DNA from: Halalkalicoccus sp. CGA53
GTDB lineage: Archaea; Halobacteriota; Halobacteria; Halobacteriales; Halalkalicoccaceae
DNA length: 64,000 nt
NCBI RefSeq assembly: GCF_036429475.1
Contig: NZ_CP144125.1
Coordinates: 806,001-870,000, forward strand
Direction: 5' to 3'
The position numbers and the translations under genes were made by a program. Under the pieces are notes generated by a model. It was not told the origin of the DNA. It did no database searches and saw only the letters and a program-made list of their open reading frames with translations. Positions 28,303 through 36,728 of the stretch are shown here, one piece after another; position 1 is the first letter of the stretch; every line of letters begins with the position of its first letter.

Positions 28303-28458
28303 GCGCACGGCGCGTGGGCCCGGCTCGATTTCGACCGTCTCACGTACCGGATCGTACGCCTTCTTCGAAACCACACTGCAGGCGATCTCCGATCGATACG
28401 ACCCTCACTCGATCGCCTCTCGCGGTAGGCTTATCTCACGGGGCTTTCAGGGTACCCC

Positions 28459-29334
28459 ATGCCTGCTGGTATCGACGACCACCGGGCGGAGGACTGGGAG
28501 ACGCTACAGCGGCTGCTCTTCCGTGACTCGTGGGACGAGGGGATCGGGCGCTGGCGCTCACCGTACGTCTTTCGGGGACAGTCGAACCGGGCCTACGGGC
28601 TCGAGACGTCGATCCAGCGGTTCGTCGGCGAGTCGGGGAGCTGGGAACTGGAGACGCGACTGCTGCTCGCGTTCAACCGGTACGCACGGCCGGAGCGAGA
28701 CTCGCCGGACTCACTGATGCAACTGCTCTCGCTCGCACAGCACCACGGCCTGCCCACGCGGCTGCTCGACTGGACGTACTCGCCGCTGGTCGCCGCGTAC
28801 TTCGCTTCGAGAGGCAGACCCGACGTCGACGGCGTGATCTGCGGCGGCGACTTCACACGCGTCCACGACCACGCGCCGGAGCTCTTCGACCCGTTTCTCG
28901 ACGAGGTGGGCGGCCGCGTCTTCGAGGCGGACATGATCGAGGAGATCGCCCACGACCTCATGAGGGCGGCCGGGTACGACCCGCGACGGCACCGGCGGGG
29001 GAGCACGCTCTACATCGCCCGGTACAAGGAGGCGATCGAGACGTTCGGGAGCCAGTTCCCGGACGACTACTTCCTCTTTTTTGAACCGCCGTCGATCGAC
29101 GAACGGATCGTCAACCAGTCGGCGCTGTTCTGTGCGTCGACCGATCCCCGGACCTCGATGGGGTCCTGGCTCGAGGAGCGTCCCGACCTCGCCTATCGTA
29201 TCGTGGTCCCGGCCGAGCGGAAAGCCGAGTTCCGCGACCGCCTCGCCCAGGGGAACATCACCCAGAAGACGCTGTTTCCCGGCTTCGACGGGATCGCCGA
29301 GTGGCTGAAGGAGTACTACCGGCCGCCGTCGTGA
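28459..29334 (+). CDS. FRG-domain protein
   Basis: The 291-residue protein carries the FRG signature, named for Phe-Arg-Gly: YVFRGQSNRAYGLETSIQR at residues 36-54, followed by the partner motif LAQHHGLPTRLLDWTYSPLVAAYFA at about 93-117. The rest includes FFEPPSIDERIVNQSALFCAS, which resembles the third conserved FRG block. The domain is distantly like ADP-ribosyltransferases and occurs in mobile-element and defence contexts as well as alone. No toxin, antitoxin or defence partner is visible beside it. A TATA-like GGCTTATCTC is about 30 bases upstream. Confidence 0.88.
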   Translation: MPAGIDDHRAEDWETLQRLLFRDSWDEGIGRWRSPYVFRGQSNRAYGLETSIQRFVGESGSWELETRLLLAFNRYARPERDSPDSLMQLLSLAQHHGLPTRLLDWTYSPLVAAYFASRGRPDVDGVICGGDFTRVHDHAPELFDPFLDEVGGRVFEADMIEEIAHDLMRAAGYDPRRHRRGSTLYIARYKEAIETFGSQFPDDYFLFFEPPSIDERIVNQSALFCASTDPRTSMGSWLEERPDLAYRIVVPAERKAEFRDRLAQGNITQKTLFPGFDGIAEWLKEYYRPPS

Positions 29335-29390
29335 GAGGGGAGTGACCTGCCCTTGCCCGTGTGGTACGCGCATCGGTCCGTTCGAGGAGG

Positions 29391-30800
29391 TCAGCGCGCG
29401 GGTTCGACGTTGAGGTTGGAGCGGAAGACGTTCTCGGGGTCGTACTCGGCTTTGAGCTCCGCAAGTCGGTCGACGTTGTCACCGTAGGCTATCCGGGCAC
29501 CGGCCTCGCCCGTGACGAACCCGGGGAACGCGGGGTAGACCCCGTCGATCGTGGCGTCCTGCTCGCGGATCGTCTCCCAGGCCGCACGGGCCCAGGCGAC
29601 GCTCTCCTCGTCCAGTGTGGGGTCGTCCCAGCCGGCGGCGACGCCGATCATGTACTCGGCCTCGCGGTAGCCGAAGGCGGTGGCGTCGGACGCGACGTCG
29701 GCGACCGCACCGCCCAACTGGTAGATCGCGAACTCACACTCGTTCGCGGGCGCCTCCAGCAGCGCGTCGACCATGGTCCCGATCGTCTCGTCGCTCAGCC
29801 CGGAGGCGTACAGCGAGTGCCACGAGTAGCGGCGAGCGTCGGGAAACAGCAGTCGGGCCACCTCGTGGACGCTGGCCAGTGGCTGAGGTCCGCTCATATC
29901 CATCACCGACTCGCCGAGTTCCCGGAGGGGCGCCATGGCGAGTTCGCCCTCCTCGACGGGCCCGGCGTAGACGCCGTAGACCATGACCACGGGTGCGCCG
30001 ACGGCCTCTTGGGGTACCGTCGGGAGCGGCGGGATCCGCATCAGGGCGACGATCGTCGTCACCTCGTCGGGGGCATCGGCGGCGTACTTGCGGTAGGCCG
30101 AGAGCACGTCGCCCGCGTCCTCAACGGAATAGATCGTCTGAGCGATCGACACCTCCGGACCGACCTCGACGAGTTCCATCTCGAAGCTCGTGACGACGCC
30201 GAAGTTCGCGCCACCGCCTCGGATCGCCCAGAACAGCTCCGGGTTCTCGGACTCGCTGGCCGTCAGTACGTCGCCGTCGACGGTCACGATCTCGACCGAA
30301 CGGAGGGCGTCGATCCCGAGGCCGAACCTCCGGCGGAGCCAGCCGATGCCGCCCGCGAGCGTCGAGCCGGCGATACCGTTCTGGGCCGCCGATCCGACGA
30401 TCGGCGAGAGGCCGTGTTCCTGTGCGGGATTGAGGACGTCCGAGACACGGGCCCCCGGGCCGACGCGAGCGATGCGGGCCTCCGGATCGATCGTCACCGC
30501 GTCCATCCCGGTGAGATCGACGACGAGGCCGGCGTCGACGAGCGCGGTGCCGGTGACGCCGTGGCCGCCACCCCGGACCGACAGCGGGAGGCCGTGCTCC
30601 CGGGCCGTCGAGACGGCCGTTACGACGTCGTCGGTCGACGCCGCACGGACGACGAGAGTGGGCCGGCGGTCGATCGCGCCGTTCCAGAGGCGACAGGCCT
30701 CCTCGTAGCCCGGGTCGGCGGCCGTGATGACCTCGCCGTCGATCGCTGATCGGAGTTCGGTGACGATGGATTCGTTCGAAGTGACTGTGGCGCTGCTCAT
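29391..30800 (-). CDS. FAD-linked oxidoreductase, berberine-bridge type
   Basis: The 469-residue protein has the FAD-binding PCMH domain: VVRAASTDDVVTAV, SVRGGGHGVTGTAL with His80 at the position that is covalently attached to FAD in this family, and the pyrophosphate segment GSTLAGGIGWLRRRFGLGIDAL. The second half is the substrate domain and ends in the berberine-bridge C-terminal motif YGDNVDRLAELKAEYDPENVFRSNLNV. It probably oxidises a sugar or aromatic substrate; the acceptor is unknown. SD-like AGGAGG lies 27-30 bases before the ATG, and an AT-rich element is further up. Confidence 0.92.
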   Translation of the reverse strand: MSSATVTSNESIVTELRSAIDGEVITAADPGYEEACRLWNGAIDRRPTLVVRAASTDDVVTAVSTAREHGLPLSVRGGGHGVTGTALVDAGLVVDLTGMDAVTIDPEARIARVGPGARVSDVLNPAQEHGLSPIVGSAAQNGIAGSTLAGGIGWLRRRFGLGIDALRSVEIVTVDGDVLTASESENPELFWAIRGGGANFGVVTSFEMELVEVGPEVSIAQTIYSVEDAGDVLSAYRKYAADAPDEVTTIVALMRIPPLPTVPQEAVGAPVVMVYGVYAGPVEEGELAMAPLRELGESVMDMSGPQPLASVHEVARLLFPDARRYSWHSLYASGLSDETIGTMVDALLEAPANECEFAIYQLGGAVADVASDATAFGYREAEYMIGVAAGWDDPTLDEESVAWARAAWETIREQDATIDGVYPAFPGFVTGEAGARIAYGDNVDRLAELKAEYDPENVFRSNLNVEPAR

Positions 30801-31058
30801 TGTACTGGTGTCCCCGTCTCTAAGGAGATCGCTCCTCCTACGCCGTATGACATAATAAATAGGGACTGATACGTGATCGCACTGATCCGGCGTAGACGCC
30901 TATCTCATCGAGCGGGTGGAACGGTGCCGGGGTGATGAGTCGAAACGGAACGGACGACGAAGAGTCGGACGAGTCGGTCTGCGTCCGGCCGTCGGCTCGT
31001 GGCGAAGCGGCGTTCGTGACGAAGGGGTGGTCGATTTGGGTATGTGGTCGATCGCTCA

Positions 31059-31232
31059 CTACGCCCGGCGCACCGCTCGCGCCGCTCTCGCCCCCTCGGC
31101 GGCCCGTCGCATCGCGAGTCGGTGGTCCTTCCAGGTGGCGTACGGCGACCGGGGGGTCGCGCCCACCAATACCCGGGGACGGCGGTGGTGGATGGCAGTC
31201 GTCGGTTCGGTGTGGAGCTGCGTGGTTTCCAT
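31059..31232 (-). CDS. possible small basic protein, 57 aa
   Basis: An ATG-started frame of 57 codons with mostly G/C third positions. The product starts METTQLHTEPTTAIHHRRPR and ends in an arginine/alanine-rich helix (RRAAEGARAARAVRRA). Such a tail could bind nucleic acid, but Arg/Ala runs also arise by chance in GC-rich DNA. It ends with two stop codons in a row. No homologue is recalled; treat as a candidate only. Confidence 0.25.
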   Translation of the reverse strand: METTQLHTEPTTAIHHRRPRVLVGATPRSPYATWKDHRLAMRRAAEGARAARAVRRA

Positions 31233-31330
31233 GGGTGGTGAAACGCGTCCGGGCGTGATAGCTTCGAGACCTGATGAATAAAGGCGCCTCGACGCCGTCG
31301 TACCGGTCTCCCCCTCTCGCAGACGGATCG

Positions 31331-31338
31331 TTTATTGC
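31331..31338 (+). promoter_or_regulatory. TATA-like box of the HTH gene
   Basis: TTTATTGC lies about 26 bases, centre to start, before ATG 31360, as expected for a leaderless haloarchaeal transcript. Confidence 0.5.
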
Positions 31339-31359
31339 GGAAACCGTGTATCCGAACGT

Positions 31360-32013
31360 ATGGTGGTGATACTCAGGATGCGCGTGCCGGCACACGCGTT
31401 CTCCCTCGGAACCCTGTTCCCGTTGCCCGAGGGAACGACGGCCGAACTCGAGACGCTCGTCTCGCGCGGGGAGCGTTCACAGCCCTACCTCTGGGTGATC
31501 GCGCCGGGGATAGCGACCCGTCTCCCGGTCGTCACGGCACGGGCGGGCGAGGAGGTCGCGGTCGTCGAACTGCTCGAGGATCGGGCGTTGCTCGCACTCG
31601 ACTGGGACGTCGAACACGGCACCCTGTTCTCCGGTGTCGCCCGCTGTGACGGGCGGGTCCTCACCGCGAGCGGGGACGCAGAGAGCTGGACCTTCGAGGT
31701 CCGCTTTCCGGAACACGCCGCGCTCTCTCGGTTCAGACACCACTGCGAGGACCACGAGATCGAGTTCACCGTCGAGCGGGTCTACTCCGCGACACATCCG
31801 ACGACCGACCGATCGTTCGGCGTGACCGACCGCCAGCGCGAGGTGCTGGAGTTCGCGGTCAGAGAGGGCTACTACGCGGTCCCGCGCCGGTGTGCGACCG
31901 ATCACCTCTCGAAGCGCTTCGGCATCAGCGAACAGGCGGTGATCGAACGGCTGCGTCGAGGGATCGTCAACCTCGTCTCGACGACGCTGCTCTCTCCCGA
32001 ACACGAACCGTAG
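31360..32013 (+). CDS. Bat-type helix-turn-helix regulator
   Basis: The 217-residue protein has an N-terminal ligand- or interaction-type domain (about 1-150) and a C-terminal bacterio-opsin-activator HTH: VTDRQREVLEFAVREGYYAVPRRCATDHLSKRFGISEQAVIERLRRGIVNLV. This HTH_10 domain is widespread in haloarchaea; the family founder Bat activates bacteriorhodopsin genes, but most members have unknown targets. The adjacent membrane protein and halocyanin are possible targets by position only. Confidence 0.9.
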   Translation: MVVILRMRVPAHAFSLGTLFPLPEGTTAELETLVSRGERSQPYLWVIAPGIATRLPVVTARAGEEVAVVELLEDRALLALDWDVEHGTLFSGVARCDGRVLTASGDAESWTFEVRFPEHAALSRFRHHCEDHEIEFTVERVYSATHPTTDRSFGVTDRQREVLEFAVREGYYAVPRRCATDHLSKRFGISEQAVIERLRRGIVNLVSTTLLSPEHEP

Positions 32014-32107
32014 GGGTGTTGTCATCTCGTCTCCTTTACCTATCAAGTCCCATCACTTTGCCCCCGCTCCGCGTCTCTCTACACGGTGAACTAGATTGGC
32101 AACCAAG

Positions 32108-32494
32108 ATGACCACCGAACGACGCCAGACCCCCGTACGGTTCGGCCTCGACTTCGATCTCGACTCCATGACCGGGATGCACTGGGCGGCCGCCGGCCTG
32201 GCCGCGGCCACCGGCGTCGTCCACCTGTACCTCTACGCGACCCAGGCGTTCCTGCCGTTCCTGTTCGCGGGCGTGGTGTTCCTCGCCGCGATCGTCGGCA
32301 TGCTCCTGTTCCCGTACGGACACGTCGCCAGACGCGCGATCTACGCGCTCGGCGTCCCGTTCACGGCGGGCCAGATCGCCGCCTGGTATCTCGCCGGCAT
32401 GCCCGACTTCGCGCTGGGCGTCGCCGACAAGGTGGTGCAGGTCGCGTTGATCCTCGTCCTGATCGGTCTGTTCAGGACCGAGATGCGACGCTGA
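32108..32494 (+). CDS. small four-helix membrane protein, DUF7475-like
   Basis: The 128-residue product has a polar start, then four hydrophobic helices: MHWAAAGLAAATGVVHLYLY, FLPFLFAGVVFLAAIVGMLL, RAIYALGVPFTAGQIAAWYL and VVQVALILVLIGLF. The HLYLY and PYGH histidines sit near helix ends. I recall similar small haloarchaeal membrane proteins without known function, often near electron-transfer genes; here halocyanin follows 130 bases downstream. The ATG at 32108 follows an in-frame leader that is not protein-like. Confidence 0.78.
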   Translation: MTTERRQTPVRFGLDFDLDSMTGMHWAAAGLAAATGVVHLYLYATQAFLPFLFAGVVFLAAIVGMLLFPYGHVARRAIYALGVPFTAGQIAAWYLAGMPDFALGVADKVVQVALILVLIGLFRTEMRR

Positions 32495-32624
32495 CCCGAT
32501 CTCCCTCGCTCTTTCTGCGGTCTAGGCTCTCCATCTCCGACTCTCACCGACGGGTCCGAAAGACGCCCGATCGGCTCTCGGTTTCGGTCTTTTCCGCGTT
32601 CCGTACGGACGGAGCTGGTATACG

Positions 32625-33101
32625 ATGACAACGAGAAGAGAAGTGTTGAAGGCGCTGGCCGCGACGACCGCGATCGGAGCGGCCGGCCTCGCCGGCTGTA
32701 CCTCGCGGGCGGCGCCCGCGACGAACTGCGTGAAACTCGGAGCCGAACCGAACTACAAGGGCTGGTTCGACGGCGTCGAGACGTACGACGGGACGTGTGA
32801 CTTCCGCGGGGAAGACGAGGTCCGCGTGCTCGTCGGGGCGAAAGGGACGGAGGCCTACTGGGAGTTCCTGCCCGCCGCCGTCGCGGTCACCCCCGGGACG
32901 ACCGTCGTCTGGGAGTGGACCGGGATGGGCGGCGTCCACGACGTCGTCTCCGACGGCGGAACGTTCAGTAGCGGGAAACCCCACGACGAGAAGGGCGAGA
33001 CGTTCGAGTTCACGTTCGACGAACCCGGCGTCTACAGGTACGTCTGCACGCCCCACCAGGCGATGGGGATGAAGGGTGCGGTGTTCGTCGCCCTCGAATA
33101 G
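32625..33101 (+). CDS. halocyanin (blue copper lipoprotein)
   Basis: A membrane-anchored, periplasm-facing electron carrier. The 158-residue precursor has a Tat-type start (TTRREVLKALAATTAIG), lipobox GLAGC with Cys near 25, and one cupredoxin domain. The type 1 copper ligands are visible: His in MGGVHDVVS, then Cys, His and Met in YVCTPHQAMGMKG. Cys33 in the linker is an extra cysteine. Halocyanins serve as mobile carriers between membrane complexes. It lies downstream of the small membrane protein on the same strand. Confidence 0.95.
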   Translation: MTTRREVLKALAATTAIGAAGLAGCTSRAAPATNCVKLGAEPNYKGWFDGVETYDGTCDFRGEDEVRVLVGAKGTEAYWEFLPAAVAVTPGTTVVWEWTGMGGVHDVVSDGGTFSSGKPHDEKGETFEFTFDEPGVYRYVCTPHQAMGMKGAVFVALE

Positions 33102-33269
33102 AGCGAGGCGATACACCTCGTACCACGTCGGTCTATCCGCGATTGTGGCCCTCGGAACGTATCGGTCTTACCCGCACGACCCGAGCCGACTGTCAGGAAC
33201 CGGAGCCGACCGTGAGCTGTCTGTCGACGCAAACCGGGCCTATTACTCGCCTCGCACCCTGCTCTCGGC
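33102..33269. other. intergenic gap upstream of the Gfo/Idh gene
   Basis: No gene in the 168 bases. CCTATTACTC at 33239-33248 is a plausible TATA region 26 bases before ATG 33270. Confidence 0.45.
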
Positions 33270-34337
33270 ATGCTCGACGATCCGACGACGATCACCCACC
33301 GCGCCTGGGAGTCCCACGGGAGAGGGACGCTCCGGTTCGCGGTCGTGGGCCTCGGCTGGTGGACGCGGGAGTACGCGTTTCCGGCGCTCGACGCGGCGGA
33401 GAACTGCACCCCGACCGTCGCGGTGAGCGGGTCGGCCGAGAAACGCGAGGACGCGATCGAAGACCACGAGAGCGTCAGCCACGCTCTCGACTACGACGCG
33501 TTCGAGGCCGGCGAGGCGCGCGAGGCCTACGACGCCGTCTACGTCTGCACGCCGAACGCGCTGCACCTTCCCTCCGTCGAGGCTGGTGCGAGATACGGGA
33601 AGGACGTCCTCTGCGAGAAACCGATGGAGGCCTCGATCGAACGCGCCGAGAAGATGGTCGCGGCCTGTGATGACGCCGACGTGACACTGATGGTCGCCTA
33701 CCGCCTCCAGACCGACCCCGTGGTCCGGCGGGTTCGAGAGCTCGTCCGGGAGGGTGCGATCGGCGACCCGGTCCACCTCTACGGCCACATGTCCCAGCCG
33801 GCGCTCGAGTTCTTCGACGGGGGTGGCTGGCGCCTCGACCCCGACCTCGCGGGCCCCGGCGCGTCCGTGACCGACCTCGGCGTCTACCCGACCAACACCG
33901 CGCGGTTCGTCCTCGACGCCGATCCGGTGGCCGTGAGTGCGCACGACTGGAGCGGCCACGAGGCGTTCTCCGAGGTGCCCGACGAACGGTCGAGCTTCCT
34001 CCTCACCTTCCCCGACGGTATCACGGCGCTCTGTAGCGTCTCGCAGAACGCGGCGCTCTCGGGGAGCTTTCGCGTGATCGGCACGGAAGGGACGATCGAA
34101 CTCTCGCCGGCCTTCTTCAGCGAGGATCGCGGGCGGCTGACCGTCTCTCGGGGCGAGCACGAGGTGAGCGTCGAGTACGAACCCGTGGATCAGATGCGCG
34201 AGGAGGTCGCCTACTTCGCCGATCGGGTGCTCGCAGGCGAGCCGGTCGGACCCGACGGCGAGCACGGACTGCGGGACGTGGAGGTCGTCGAGGCGGTCTA
34301 CGAGGCCGCGGCGAGCGGGCGTCGGGTGGACCTCTAG
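33270..34337 (+). CDS. gfo6: Gfo/Idh/MocA oxidoreductase, D-xylose 1-dehydrogenase-like
   Basis: The 355-residue enzyme has a Rossmann start (LRFAVVGLGWWTREYAFPAL) with an NADP-type second strand and the family lysine in LCEKPMEAS. The W-T-R motif after GLGW and the opening TITHRAWE resemble haloarchaeal D-xylose 1-dehydrogenase (XacA/Gfo6). That enzyme oxidises D-xylose to xylonolactone, the first step of oxidative pentose degradation. A GH31 enzyme with alpha-xylosidase features is 2.4 kb downstream on the same strand, which supports a xyloside-related role. Other sugars remain possible. Confidence 0.87.
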   Translation: MLDDPTTITHRAWESHGRGTLRFAVVGLGWWTREYAFPALDAAENCTPTVAVSGSAEKREDAIEDHESVSHALDYDAFEAGEAREAYDAVYVCTPNALHLPSVEAGARYGKDVLCEKPMEASIERAEKMVAACDDADVTLMVAYRLQTDPVVRRVRELVREGAIGDPVHLYGHMSQPALEFFDGGGWRLDPDLAGPGASVTDLGVYPTNTARFVLDADPVAVSAHDWSGHEAFSEVPDERSSFLLTFPDGITALCSVSQNAALSGSFRVIGTEGTIELSPAFFSEDRGRLTVSRGEHEVSVEYEPVDQMREEVAYFADRVLAGEPVGPDGEHGLRDVEVVEAVYEAAASGRRVDL

Positions 34338-34568
34338 CGGATCGACGCCTCGAAACCGGCCGCCGGTCCGGCCCACACGACTCTACCCGCTCCTCCTCGA
34401 AACGCCCTGACCGACGCTCGATAGGGATCGTTGTATCTGATCCTCGGTGATAGACACCCTCCCCGTCGACCGCCGAGAAGAGACTACGACCGTCCTTACG
34501 AACCCTCCTCTCCGGTGTCGGCGTTCGGATGTGGTAGTATTATGCGTAGTGGCGTCACGTGTACCCGT
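34338..34568. other. intergenic gap upstream of ridA
   Basis: The 231 bases contain no gene. GTAGTATTATG at 34532-34542 is a TATA-like element about 30 bases before the RidA start. Confidence 0.4.
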
Positions 34569-35006
34569 ATGGAAAAATCGCTGATCAGTTCGGAGTTCGG
34601 TGACGAGGTCGATCACGACGTCGCTTTCTCCGATGCGGTCGCAGTGGAGATGGACTCTCACACGCGGGTGTACATCAGCGGTATCGTCGCTCACGGGGAG
34701 ACCGTGGAAGCACAGACGCGTGGGTGTCTCGAAGGGATCGAATCGATCGTGAAGACGTTCGATGGTTCGTTCGAGGACGTCGTCCGGGTCCGTCTCTACG
34801 TCTCCGAGCCCTTGCTCGATGACGAGAATCTGGAGACGATCCACGAGGTGAGACAGGAGTTCTTCGAATCCCAGTATCCGGCCAGTACGCTCGTGGAGAC
34901 GAGCGCCCTCGTGAGTGATGACTTCCTCATCGAGATCGACGCCGATGCGATCGTCCCGGACGAGGGGTGGGAACCGAGGCAGGTGGATCGAAGAGGGCGG
35001 TCGTAG
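34569..35006 (+). CDS. RidA family protein
   Basis: The 145-residue protein has the Rid (YjgF/YER057c) fold marks: SDAVAVEMDSHTRVYISGIVAHGETVEAQTRGCLEGIESIV, DVVRVRLYVSEP and QYPASTLVETSALVSDDFLIEIDADAIV. RidA-type enzymes hydrolyse reactive enamine/imine intermediates from PLP enzymes; several subfamilies lack the catalytic arginine. Here the position usually holding it (PxRxxV in the consensus) reads PASTLVET, without an Arg, so it may belong to an inactive or alternative Rid class. It lies between the sugar dehydrogenase and the sulfatase-fold gene. Confidence 0.87.
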   Translation: MEKSLISSEFGDEVDHDVAFSDAVAVEMDSHTRVYISGIVAHGETVEAQTRGCLEGIESIVKTFDGSFEDVVRVRLYVSEPLLDDENLETIHEVRQEFFESQYPASTLVETSALVSDDFLIEIDADAIVPDEGWEPRQVDRRGRS

Positions 35007-35220
35007 TCTCTTCCCGGTGATCGTCAGTATGGGTCGGCGATCACCGGAAAGAGATCGAACTGTCTGCTGAATTCGTCACGGGTTCTCGCCGCCGCGAGGT
35101 GAGGAGATTCTCCACGTCGTTTCAGCCGACAGTACCCAACCGTCCGTACGAGCCGTGGGGCCGGACCGAACCCGAGACCGGGTGATCGGCCCTCGCCCCG
35201 AGACGGACGATCCCTTCCTG

Positions 35221-35270
35221 CCCCCGGATCGGGGGTGATCAGTATAAACGCCGTTCCCCCCAAACGGGGG
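35221..35270 (+). promoter_or_regulatory. sulfatase promoter bracketed by two CCCCC-N5-GGGGG palindromes
   Basis: CCCCC-GGATC-GGGGG occupies 35221-35235 and CCCCC-CAAAC-GGGGG occupies 35256-35270. Each is followed by TGA. Between them is the TATA core TCAGTATAAAC (35239-35249), and ATG 35274 begins four bases after the second copy. Two matching sites, 35 bases apart, placed either side of the TATA box look like operators for a regulator that would block or shape initiation. Confidence 0.5.
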
Positions 35271-35273
35271 TGA

Positions 35274-36614
35274 ATGGCGAACGCGAACGTCCTCCTCATC
35301 GTCGCCGACAGCCTCCGGGCGCGCAACACCTCCCTGCTCGGGTATCGCCGCGAGACGACCCCGTTTCTCGACTCCTTCGCCGACCGGGCGACCGTCTACA
35401 CGCAGGCGCGCAGCCCGAGCAACTGGACGTTGCCGAGCCACGTGAGCCTCTTCTCGGGCTACGACGCTCACGAACACGGCTTCGACCTCGGCGACCGGCT
35501 CGACCCCGGACACACGGTCTTCGAGGAACTGGCTGGGAAGGGCTACGAGACGGGGCTCTTCTCGGACAACCCGTTTCTCACCGAGCACGAGAGCGGACTG
35601 GAGACCGTCTTCGAGTACGCACGCGGGACGCCCGACTCCTTTCCTCCCGAGTTCGCGACGAACGGCGACCTCGGCGACTGGCCGAACGGCTTCTGGTACG
35701 TCGAGGAGCTACTCGAGTGGACCGGCGAGCGCGAGGGGCCGTGGGCGGCGTGTCTCAACCTGATGGACACCCATCGGCCGTACGAACCACTGGAGGAGTA
35801 CGACCGCTGGAGCGACGAGCGGGTCAGAGCGCTCCAGGAGACGATGGGGTTCAAGTGGCACTGGGAGTTCCTCTCGGGGAACGTCTCGCTCGGGTTCGCG
35901 AACCTTCTCGAAGCCATCTACGACGGAGCGATCCGGCAGGCCGACGCGATCACCGAACGGGTCGTGACCGCCCTCGAAGACCGGGGCGAGTTAGAGGGAA
36001 CGCTCGTCGTCGTCTGTTCGGATCACGGCGAGTCGTTCGGCTCGGAGACGGTGCTCGACTCGGAGCCGCCCGCCGTGAGCCACCGGATCGGAACGCACGA
36101 CGACCTCTACCACGTTCCGTTGGTGGTGAAGGCGCCCGGGCAGGACGAGGGACAGCGCGTCGATCACCTCGCGACGCTCACCCGCTTCCCCGAGGCGGTG
36201 CGCTCGCTCGCGCTCGACGAGCGACGAGTCGACGGGCCGACGTTCGCCGTCGACCGGGCGTTCGCCTCCCAGCCCCCGATCGGACCGGCGATGGCCCGCG
36301 AAGCCGAGCGGATCTGCGGCGACGCCGAGCCGTTCTCGAAACACGCCCGAATCGTCTACGAGGAGGTTCCGGGGGACAGCGTGCTGAAACGCGCCGCCTG
36401 GGGCGAGGAGGCGTACGAGACGCTCATTCGCGGTCGGAACGAGCGAGTCGACCGCGGGGAGATCCCGGCCCAGCGGGTCCTGAGCGCGTTCGAGGGTAGC
36501 GAGCGGGTCGACCTCGCGAGCCCGCTAGAGGAGTACACGGAGTTCGCGGAGGGCTACGACAACGAGTTCGCGGACGAACTCGAGGACCGCCTGGAGGCGC
36601 TCGGCTACCGGTAG
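35274..36614 (+). CDS. sulfatase-fold enzyme of the alkaline phosphatase superfamily (Thr nucleophile position)
   Basis: The 446-residue protein has metal-ligand Asp12 in LIVADSLRARN, the active-site segment NWTLPSHVSLFSG, and the later ligands in CSDHGESFGSE and HDDLYHVPLVVKAPG. A true sulfatase has Cys/Ser in CxPxR for formylglycine; here the position is Thr52 in TLPSH and the Arg is absent, so it is more likely a phosphodiesterase, phosphotransferase or a variant sulfatase. A second copy with the same layout but Ser52 lies at 41015-42364. The promoter is described in a separate entry. Confidence 0.9.
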   Translation: MANANVLLIVADSLRARNTSLLGYRRETTPFLDSFADRATVYTQARSPSNWTLPSHVSLFSGYDAHEHGFDLGDRLDPGHTVFEELAGKGYETGLFSDNPFLTEHESGLETVFEYARGTPDSFPPEFATNGDLGDWPNGFWYVEELLEWTGEREGPWAACLNLMDTHRPYEPLEEYDRWSDERVRALQETMGFKWHWEFLSGNVSLGFANLLEAIYDGAIRQADAITERVVTALEDRGELEGTLVVVCSDHGESFGSETVLDSEPPAVSHRIGTHDDLYHVPLVVKAPGQDEGQRVDHLATLTRFPEAVRSLALDERRVDGPTFAVDRAFASQPPIGPAMAREAERICGDAEPFSKHARIVYEEVPGDSVLKRAAWGEEAYETLIRGRNERVDRGEIPAQRVLSAFEGSERVDLASPLEEYTEFAEGYDNEFADELEDRLEALGYR

Positions 36615-36695
36615 GCGGAACTACACTGTCCGCTGTAACCGTGTGAAGGTTCTCGATCCCACGGGTACGTGATACTCTCGAACGACTCACAGCAG

Positions 36696-36706
36696 TCAGT
36701 ATAAAC
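36696..36706 (+). promoter_or_regulatory. TATA core of the GH31 gene, shared with the sulfatase gene
   Basis: TCAGTATAAAC is identical to the 11 bases at 35239-35249 in the sulfatase promoter. Its TATA part is 27 bases before ATG 36729. No CCCCC-N5-GGGGG palindrome is present here. Confidence 0.55.
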
Positions 36707-36728
36707 CCCCTCCGATCCTGTCCCTCGT

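Larger units (their letters stand above)
30801..31359. other. 559-base gap; only a weak small frame
   Basis: Between the oxidoreductase and the HTH gene (divergent). Near the left end, ATAATAAATAG at 30851-30861 reads as a TATA-like element on both strands. Several long frames cross the stretch on both strands but none shows haloarchaeal protein character. The only candidate is a 57-residue minus-strand frame, listed separately. Confidence 0.5.
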
